DNA of 64,000 nucleotides from Bacillota bacterium. Its GTDB lineage: Bacteria; Bacillota; Clostridia; Lachnospirales; Lachnospiraceae. Location: NCBI GenBank assembly GCA_023434365.1, contig JAEYSV010000011.1, positions 1 to 64,000 on the forward strand. Reading direction: 5' to 3'. Under the pieces are notes generated by a model. It had not been told where the DNA came from and made no database searches. It worked only from the letters and a program-made list of their open reading frames with translations. The translations under genes and the position numbers were made by a program. Positions 61,249 through 64,000 of this stretch are shown in pieces; the first letter of the stretch is position 1; the number at the start of each line of letters is the position of its first letter.

Positions 61249-61440
61249 CTTTTTCCCTTTTCTCTTAATCTCTATTATCTTTTCACTATCTATTTCACTA
61301 TCTATTTCACTATCTTTTTCACTATGTATTTCACTATGTATTTCACTATCTTTTTATCTCTTCACTATCTTTTTTCCGCTCTTCACTCTTCACTATTCAC
61401 TCTTCACTGCCCTTCTAGGCTCTTCGTTCTTCACTGCCCT
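61249..61440. repeat. Low-complexity pyrimidine tract
   Basis: Units such as TTTCACTATC and CTCTTCACTATTCACT are followed by TTCTAGGCTCTTCGTTCTTCACTGCCCTT. That last block also occurs, nearly identical, in the tract at 40290-40569. It lies between the start of the 60004 lipoprotein gene and the stop of the gene at 61441. Confidence 0.7.
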
Positions 61441-61779
61441 TTAAAGCCCCATCCGCATTAAGCTATTTTCCACGACATCGGTAAGTGAACTTTCCGCTCC
61501 CCAACTAAAATTAAAGATAGCACCACTACCACCACCAGCGCCAATTGCAGAAATATAGATTTCAACACCGTTGTCAACAACGGTAACACTCAAACTCGCT
61601 CTGCTACTGTTGCGCATAAAGTACTTATCATAAACGCGTACTGCAACCTTCATATTCTCATTTACGTAGTCGCTTTGATCAACCAAATTCATGCTAAGAG
61701 CATTATTCATAATATCTTCATCCAACTGGTTGAGAATCATATCAAAATCACCTTGTACTATTCTTTCAACTTTTGCCAT
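61441..61779 (-). CDS. DUF6054-like protein
   Basis: A 112-residue protein beginning MAKVERIVQGDFDMILNQL, with a central VAVRVYDKYF strand and a final glycine-rich YISAIGAGGGSGAIFNF segment; this is the layout of DUF6054. Soluble, with unknown function. GGGGGAT precedes the ATG. Its stop codon lies at the edge of the pyrimidine tract. Confidence 0.65.
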   Translation of the reverse strand: MAKVERIVQGDFDMILNQLDEDIMNNALSMNLVDQSDYVNENMKVAVRVYDKYFMRNSSRASLSVTVVDNGVEIYISAIGAGGGSGAIFNFSWGAESSLTDVVENSLMRMGL

Positions 61780-61893
61780 AACTTAAATCCCCCATTTTTA
61801 ATTTTATATAATCCATTCATTCACCTTATCAAATTTTCAAAAACAGCTTTTCGTTTTATTAACTCTTCTTTTTGTTCATATCTATATCGTACA

Positions 61894-62421
61894 TCAAGGG
61901 CTTAGATAATAATCCATAACTGTTCTTACTAAGTCTTCATTAATATCGAATTCAGTCCCAATACTATGTGTCAAAACACCTGTCTCTCCATACATTAATT
62001 TAATTGACATATCATATTCTTTGCCGTCTTGCTTTACTACCAAATCATAATTTACATCCCAATCATAGAATATACTTGGGCTTATACTAACAAATTCGAA
62101 TCGCATAACAGCAATCTTGTTCTCATCCAAATACTTTTTGTTATTGATAAAGTTCTCGTAACTCTTTTTACGAAACTCTTCATATGTTCCGATATCCTCA
62201 GTGGCACTATCTTTAATATTATTATATATTGCAGTAACGTTAATCCTCTCAAATGCTTCTTCCAAATTATTATCATTATATAACTCAATGGTCTTACTAA
62301 CCTCATTTATCACATAATAATTAGAGAAGGTGATACCTTTTCTAATTAGCGAGAATACATACAATAATAATATGGTTATCACCATACCTATAGCGATCAA
62401 TATCCTATATTTCTTACTCAT
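61894..62421 (-). CDS. Hypothetical membrane-anchored protein
   Basis: The 175 residues have an N-terminal helix (ILIAIGMVITILLLYVF) and an extracytoplasmic domain of unrecognised type. AAGGGGTGGAGG precedes the ATG directly. It lies between a VOC gene and the DUF6054-like gene on the same strand. Confidence 0.6.
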   Translation of the reverse strand: MSKKYRILIAIGMVITILLLYVFSLIRKGITFSNYYVINEVSKTIELYNDNNLEEAFERINVTAIYNNIKDSATEDIGTYEEFRKKSYENFINNKKYLDENKIAVMRFEFVSISPSIFYDWDVNYDLVVKQDGKEYDMSIKLMYGETGVLTHSIGTEFDINEDLVRTVMDYYLSP

Positions 62422-62500
62422 CCTCCACCCCTTATGTATTATATTTTATTACTACTTTGTTTACAGTGGCATATGTAACCCCCTATACGATAAGTTTCCG

Positions 62501-62848
62501 CTATTTACATAAGCTTCTCAGATAAATCATATTACGGTCTGGGTCATAAAAGCTCATATTGATCGCTCCCCATGGCCGTTTCGTAGGCTTTTCGATAATC
62601 TCTACGCCCATTTTACATACCTTTTCATATTGCATTTCAATATCCTCAACCGTAAATGCTATGCAAATATTTTGATTGGCATTGTTTTTAGCAGCACCAT
62701 CGTTATAGATTGTTAGCATAGTCTCATCTGCAAGAATTGTCTGGTGCACCTCATCATTACTATCATTATCTGCTTCAAACAATCTTTTATAGAAATTAGC
62801 TAATCTTACGACATCATTTGTTAATAGACATACCTCCCCAATTTTCAT
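62501..62848 (-). CDS. VOC superfamily protein (glyoxalase type)
   Basis: From the ATG at 62848 (MKIGEVCLLTNDVVRL), the 115 residues show the two beta-alpha-beta-beta-beta halves of a glyoxalase/bleomycin-resistance protein: FYKRLFEAD, then ICIAFTVEDIEMQYEKV and RPWGAINMSFYDPDRNMIYL. The last segment is the usual metal-site strand. Probably cytosolic and dimeric; substrate unknown. It belongs to a different subgroup than the two PhnB-like VOC genes. Confidence 0.8.
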   Translation of the reverse strand: MKIGEVCLLTNDVVRLANFYKRLFEADNDSNDEVHQTILADETMLTIYNDGAAKNNANQNICIAFTVEDIEMQYEKVCKMGVEIIEKPTKRPWGAINMSFYDPDRNMIYLRSLCK

Positions 62849-62952
62849 CAGCACACCGCCCCTTAACATTCATATAGTCATACCAAAATATTACCATATT
62901 GCACCAAATAGATAAATAGCAAATTTGATTTGACATCATTCGCTACCGCAGT

Positions 62953-63807
62953 TTACCTTTCGTATAGTCCGAGACAATAGACTAGTACCGCCTGCTGCAC
63001 CTCAAGTAAGTGCTTCTTAAACTCATATCCTACAAAATAAGGACTATCCATAACTTTTGCCGAAACCTCTTCTCCTCTGAAAAATGGTGGGCAAGGGTTG
63101 AGCATTGCTCCCATTTTTGCCATGTCCATCACCTTATCTGTGATTTGGTATTCATGAAAATCTCCCAAGTCGTTTGATGATAGCGAATCCGTACATACAA
63201 TATCTGCTCTTATAATTGCTTCGCCGATATTATGATACACTTGAACTCCAGGGATTTCATAGCCAGGCGGGCAACACTGAATTAAATGAAGTCCCATAAC
63301 CTCTGCAGCTTCTTTCCATGCTTGACCGATATTTCCCCTTTTACCTACAAACAAATAAGTATCGTTAAGATAATCTTCTCGCAACTTTGATAGTGCATAG
63401 AGATCTGATAGAATCTCACATGGATGGTTACTATCCGTCATGGCATTAATTACTGGGAAATGAGCATATAACGACATTTCCTTCATTCGCCCAATGTCTT
63501 TATGACGAACAATGACTGCGTCCGTCCAATTATTCAGATAACCGATAACGTCACGGATTTCTTCCTTCTTATTAAGCGTCTCCGGTGGAAATAGAATCGT
63601 TTGCCCTCCTAGCTGGTGAACTCCTTTCTCAAAGGTAATTCTAGTCCGAATACTGCTTTCTGGAAAGAACAGAACGATAGTTTTTCCTACCAAAACATTG
63701 GCATATTGGTGATCATTAATTTTATCCGCAATCTGAAATAGTGTTTCTATTTCGCTTCGTTTATAATCCGTTAGTTGAAGAAACGATCTGGTTGTCTTTG
63801 CTTTCAT
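62953..63807 (-). CDS. Ornithine/aspartate carbamoyltransferase family protein, divergent
   Basis: Read from the ATG at 63807 (MKAKTTRSFLQLTDY), 284 residues have the two-domain carbamoyltransferase fold. The carbamoyl-phosphate motifs are altered: STRTR is SIRTR (residues 52-56), HPxQ is HPCE (128-131) and HCLP is NPCP (237-240). The carbamoyl-phosphate binding Gln is thus Glu. Family members transfer carbamoyl to ornithine, aspartate or other amines. No arginine genes are next to it, so an alternative substrate or reaction is plausible. Confidence 0.7.
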   Translation of the reverse strand: MKAKTTRSFLQLTDYKRSEIETLFQIADKINDHQYANVLVGKTIVLFFPESSIRTRITFEKGVHQLGGQTILFPPETLNKKEEIRDVIGYLNNWTDAVIVRHKDIGRMKEMSLYAHFPVINAMTDSNHPCEILSDLYALSKLREDYLNDTYLFVGKRGNIGQAWKEAAEVMGLHLIQCCPPGYEIPGVQVYHNIGEAIIRADIVCTDSLSSNDLGDFHEYQITDKVMDMAKMGAMLNPCPPFFRGEEVSAKVMDSPYFVGYEFKKHLLEVQQAVLVYCLGLYER

Positions 63808-63882
63808 TCTATTACCCTGCCTTCTTATATTACTAAAAATTTCCATCCTTCAATCATTGTGTTGTACTTCTCACAAGTATAT

Positions 63883-64000
63883 CTATAATTCTTTAACCAA
63901 CCAAAACTCCCGTATCTCTATTCTTTTCTCCTCGTAAGAAATGAGCGTTGTTTCACCAATCGTCCTGCCTGTCTTTTCTAGAAAATATTTGATCATATAA
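63883..64000 (-). CDS. Partial gene at the window edge
   Basis: An open minus-strand frame runs off the window end and finishes with KRIEIREFWLVKEL-stop. An ATG at 63996 (MIKYFLEKTGRTIGETT) would give only 37 residues, so this is more likely the C-terminus of a longer protein. No family can be named from this length. Confidence 0.4.
   Translation of the reverse strand, partial: YMIKYFLEKTGRTIGETTLISYEEKRIEIREFWLVKEL

Overview
The window is low-GC DNA with dense, mostly minus-strand genes, strong AGGAGG-type ribosome binding sites, frequent TTG/GTG starts and families typical of anaerobic Firmicutes. These include a YesM/YesN two-component system with a ribose-type ABC importer, LytTR-DUF3021-ABC and YtrA-type GntR-ABC operons, and a clostridial 4-hydroxybutyrate dehydrogenase. 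I infer a Clostridia chromosome, probably Lachnospiraceae. No rRNA, tRNA, CRISPR array, transposase or phage module was seen.

Positions 1-22 kb hold a cassette-like accessory region. Small, unrelated, mostly monocistronic genes (VOC, HAD, GNAT, cupin, radical SAM, MerR, Nudix, methyltransferase, prenyltransferase-like, FRG, HEPN-like, epimerase) lie almost all on the minus strand among decayed ones. The remnants are a histidine phosphatase, a truncated GNAT, two differently deleted copies of one methyltransferase and a GNAT with an internal stop. An exact 12-base motif recurs four times at gene boundaries, with near variants. An FRG protein and two HEPN-like proteins at 11.3-14.1 kb may form a small defence cluster. 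The region ends with a short UvrA-like ABC protein and a serine hydrolase.

Positions 21.7-31 kb contain the most unusual signal: two paralogous small RNA genes on the plus strand. Each has a perfect TTGACA-17-TATAAT promoter, a roughly 65-base hairpin transcript and a U-rich end. Nearly all differences between the copies preserve base pairing. They flank a secreted-protein gene and are followed by a MITE-like repeat, of which a second copy lies at 51 kb. Next comes a complete Wadjet operon (jetD-jetA-jetB-jetC), a plasmid and DNA-topology defence system.

Positions 31-44.6 kb carry a LytTR/DUF3021/ABC operon, a family of lipoproteins and membrane-anchored proteins, two GNAT genes, and a probable structured RNA of about 300 nt (promoter plus two terminators). 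They end with a regulatory operon: AraC-type response regulator, histidine kinase and an RbsA-fold protein that has lost its ATPase motifs in both halves. This is probably the signalling module for the adjacent importer (44.8-48.3 kb).

Positions 48.4-57.5 kb hold a 370-bp nested palindromic element, a GntR/ABC operon, the second MITE-like copy and a 4-aminobutyrate-to-4-hydroxybutyrate gene set. That set comprises gabT, 4-hydroxybutyrate dehydrogenase, a deletion-fused amino-acid transporter, an ArgD-like aminotransferase and a divergent PucR regulator. The last 6 kb contain a 30-bp tandem repeat over a small ORF, an SDR oxidoreductase, more anchored or lipoproteins (one with hexapeptide repeats), a pyrimidine tract resembling one at 40.3 kb, a VOC protein, a divergent carbamoyltransferase and a partial gene at the edge. 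Family assignments rest on motifs read by eye; no database search was possible.
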